Below, in pieces: positions 16,571 to 18,865 of a stretch of 18,865 nt of DNA. The first letter of the stretch is position 1. Every line of letters begins with the position of its first letter. The notes under the pieces were generated by a model. The model was not told the DNA's origin and ran no database searches. It worked only from the letters and a program-made list of their open reading frames with translations. Position numbers and translations under genes: made by a program. Origin of the DNA: Burkholderiales bacterium (GTDB taxonomy: Bacteria; Pseudomonadota; Gammaproteobacteria; Burkholderiales; Burkholderiaceae); assembly GCA_947371645.1 (NCBI GenBank), contig CANBQJ010000051.1:1-18865 (forward strand), given 5' to 3'.

Positions 16571-16802
16571 GGGCCTCAGCCTCCGGTGATCGGTGAAAAG
16601 CACAGCACGGTGTCGCCTGGGTTCAGGGCCAGGCCGGCGCGCGCGCTGCGGGCCACGAACTGGCCGTTGACGGCGGTGGCCACCTGCTCGGGTGTGGTCT
16701 CGCGGCCGTTCAGGATGCGGGCCACCGCGTCGCTCAGGGTGCAGCCGGCGGGCAGTTGCACATCGCCTTGCTCGGTGTGGATGATGAAGGTGTCTGGCGT
16801 GG
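16541..16802. repeat. Short repeated word at the starts of thiS and thiG
   Basis: GGTGTCTGGCGTGG occurs at 16541-16554 (start of thiG) and again at 16789-16802 (start of thiS). Its core GGTGTCTG also occurs a third time at 16553-16560. On the coding strand the 14-base copies encode TPDT in both proteins, so ThiS begins MATPDTF and ThiG carries TTPDTW. Confidence 0.6.
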
Positions 16803-16806
16803 CCAT
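16576..16806 (-). CDS. thiS: Sulfur carrier protein ThiS
   Basis: A 76-residue ubiquitin-like protein that carries sulfur, as a C-terminal thiocarboxylate, to ThiG. It ends in the essential Gly-Gly (FSPITGG) and has the typical [22 protein letters not shown] and [16 protein letters not shown] segments. ATG 16806 is used; a TTG at 16821 would add five residues, and neither start has a Shine-Dalgarno sequence, so it may be translated by coupling from thiO, whose stop is 34 bases upstream. The last codons, for Gly-Gly, also spell the ribosome site of thiG. ThiF, which adenylates this tail, is not in the window. Confidence 0.92.
   Translation of the reverse strand: MATPDTFIIHTEQGDVQLPAGCTLSDAVARILNGRETTPEQVATAVNGQFVARSARAGLALNPGDTVLCFSPITGG
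16580..16584 (-). promoter_or_regulatory. Ribosome binding site of thiG inside the ThiS Gly-Gly codons
   Basis: On the minus strand the bases are GGAGG, nine bases before the thiG ATG. They are the codons GGA GGC for the terminal Gly-Gly of ThiS. The same bases therefore serve protein chemistry and start of the next gene, and they decide the thiG start. Confidence 0.8.
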
Positions 16807-16840
16807 GTTGGCGGTGGTCAAGGATGCGGTTCTGGCGGCT

Positions 16841-17983
16841 TCAGGCGGCCTCGCGCGGCAAGCCGGCGCTCAGGCCGGGCAGGGCCGGCCACCCCATGGC
16901 GGCCAGGCCTTCTTGCGCCAGCGAGGGCCCCAGCAGCCAGCCGTGGCGGTACAGGCCATTGAGGCGCAGCAGGCCGCTTTCGGCCTGGCACAGGGGGCGG
17001 TGGTCGGGCAGGGCCGGGCGCAGGTTCACGTCCAGCTTGAGGATGCGGGCCTCGGCCAGGGCCGGGAAGATGCTGTGGGCGGCGGCCATGAGTTCCACGG
17101 CGCTGCGCAGCGACACCGGCGAGCGGTCTTCGCTTTCGATCTCGCTGGCGCCGATGAGCACGCGGCCATCGCCCCGGGGCACGATGTAGACGCGGTGGCG
17201 CGGGTGCAGCAGGCGCACGGGCCGCTGCAGACGCAGTTCGGGGGCGTGCAGCCACACCACCTCGCCACGCACGCCGCGCACGTCCATGGCGGGGCGTGCG
17301 CCCACGCCGCGGGTGTCGATCACGGTGTCGAACTCGTGGGTCTGGCCGTCGTGGGTGCGCAGGCGCCCCGGCGTCAGCTCGTCCACCGGGGTGGACCAGT
17401 GCCAGCGCACGTTGGGGGCCCCATCGTGCAGGCCCATGAGCGTGCCGGCCGTGTCGATGTGGGCCTCGCCGGGCAGCCACCAGGCGTGCAGCGGGCCCTG
17501 GCTGCCGTGCAGGTCGGGCTCCAGCTGGACCAGGGCGGCCTCCTGCAGGGGCTGGGCGTTGACGGCGCCGCCCGCTTCGACGTGCAAAGCATGGGCTGCT
17601 GCCTGGAAGCCCCGGTCCAGCGCAGCCTTTTGCAAGCGGGCCAGCACGCGCTGGGCCGCGCCCAGGTCGCTGCCATGGGCCACCAGCAGGCTGCCCTGGC
17701 GCTGGCACAGCGCGGGCTGGCCCAGGGCCTCGGTCACGGCGGCCCAGCAGGCGATGCCTGACCAGCCGCGCGCGGCCACGTCGGGCTCGGCGTTGTCCAG
17801 TTCGGCCAGGGGGCTGAGCATGCCGGCGGCGGTGAAGCCGGCGGCGCCCAGCCCATCCCACAGCGGCGTGGCCTGCGGGGCGGGGTCGAAGACGGCCACC
17901 CGCCAGCCCTGGCGGCTCAGGTGCCAGGCCAGCAGCCGGCCCAGAAGGCCGGCGCCAGCGATGCCGATGTCAGCTCGGGCCAT
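16841..17983 (-). CDS. thiO: Glycine oxidase ThiO
   Basis: A 380-residue FAD-dependent amine oxidase of the DadA/glycine-oxidase family, which oxidises glycine to dehydroglycine for ThiG. The N-terminal dinucleotide fold is IGIAGAGLLGRLLAWHLSR (Gly10, Gly12, Gly15) with the acidic end VAVFDP. Mid-protein FDTVIDTRGVGARP and GRVLIGASEIESED and the C-terminal LNGLYRHGWLLGPSLAQEG are family segments that contact FAD and substrate. ATG 17983 has a strong GGAGG seven bases upstream. The order thiC-thiO-thiS-thiG supports glycine oxidase over other amino-acid oxidases and suggests an aerobic thiazole route instead of ThiH. Confidence 0.93.
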   Translation of the reverse strand: MARADIGIAGAGLLGRLLAWHLSRQGWRVAVFDPAPQATPLWDGLGAAGFTAAGMLSPLAELDNAEPDVAARGWSGIACWAAVTEALGQPALCQRQGSLLVAHGSDLGAAQRVLARLQKAALDRGFQAAAHALHVEAGGAVNAQPLQEAALVQLEPDLHGSQGPLHAWWLPGEAHIDTAGTLMGLHDGAPNVRWHWSTPVDELTPGRLRTHDGQTHEFDTVIDTRGVGARPAMDVRGVRGEVVWLHAPELRLQRPVRLLHPRHRVYIVPRGDGRVLIGASEIESEDRSPVSLRSAVELMAAAHSIFPALAEARILKLDVNLRPALPDHRPLCQAESGLLRLNGLYRHGWLLGPSLAQEGLAAMGWPALPGLSAGLPREAA

Positions 17984-18002
17984 GGTCGGACCTCCGCTGG
18001 CC

Positions 18003-18865
<863 letters not shown>

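Noticed and set aside
15776..17761. A 661-residue plus-strand frame opposite thiG, thiS and thiO
   Set aside because: A shadow of three well-supported thiamine genes, with Gly/Ala/Gln/His-rich composition and no recognisable domain.

Overview
The window is GC-rich, densely coded DNA, almost certainly the chromosome of a betaproteobacterium in the order Burkholderiales. The evidence is the strong preference for G or C at third codon positions (which creates long false ORFs opposite real genes), two lipoproteins with the 'CGGGG' start typical of that group, a compact thiC-thiO-thiS-thiG-thiDE operon, and the BioB and acyl-CoA carboxylase sequence types. Genus is an inference I cannot fix; something near Aquabacterium, Rubrivivax or the Comamonadaceae would fit. 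I see no tRNA, rRNA, CRISPR array, insertion sequence, integrase or phage gene, and no stretch above 300 bases lacks a gene.

Left part (1-4065): the 3' end of an acyl-CoA dehydrogenase gene, then a GNAT acetyltransferase, both on +. Converging on them from the - strand are a lipoprotein carrying seven RCC1-type repeats (a predicted seven-bladed propeller) and, upstream of it, a secreted YceI-family protein. The GNAT and RCC1 genes overlap tail to tail by 20 bases.

Middle part (4066-10310), all on +: a single-chain biotin-dependent acyl-CoA carboxylase (biotin carboxylase, biotin carrier and carboxyltransferase in one 1113-residue chain); a small DUF4442 hotdog-fold protein, possibly a thioesterase; then, after a leader with several mutually exclusive inverted repeats, a two-gene unit of a GDSL/SGNH esterase lipoprotein and an OmpW-family outer-membrane protein, closed by a clear intrinsic terminator.

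Right part (10311-18865): bioB (biotin synthase, -) is divergent from a small AtaL/DUF1857 protein (+), with a 9-base inverted repeat in the shared upstream region. On the - strand follows a thiamine operon, in transcription order thiC (cut by the window edge), thiO, thiS, thiG, thiDE, and at its tail a membrane sensor histidine kinase without a partner response regulator. ThiC makes the pyrimidine; ThiO, ThiS and ThiG supply parts of the thiazole; the fused ThiD-ThiE phosphorylates the pyrimidine and joins the two halves. ThiF, ThiL and the thiC leader (where a TPP riboswitch would lie) are not in the window.

Nothing here looks like a mobile or defence island. The most interesting items are the single-chain carboxylase with its hotdog neighbour, the structured leader before the esterase/OmpW pair, the inverted repeat between bioB and its divergent neighbour, an N-terminal CGGDC extension on BioB, and the orphan sensor kinase trailing the thiamine operon.
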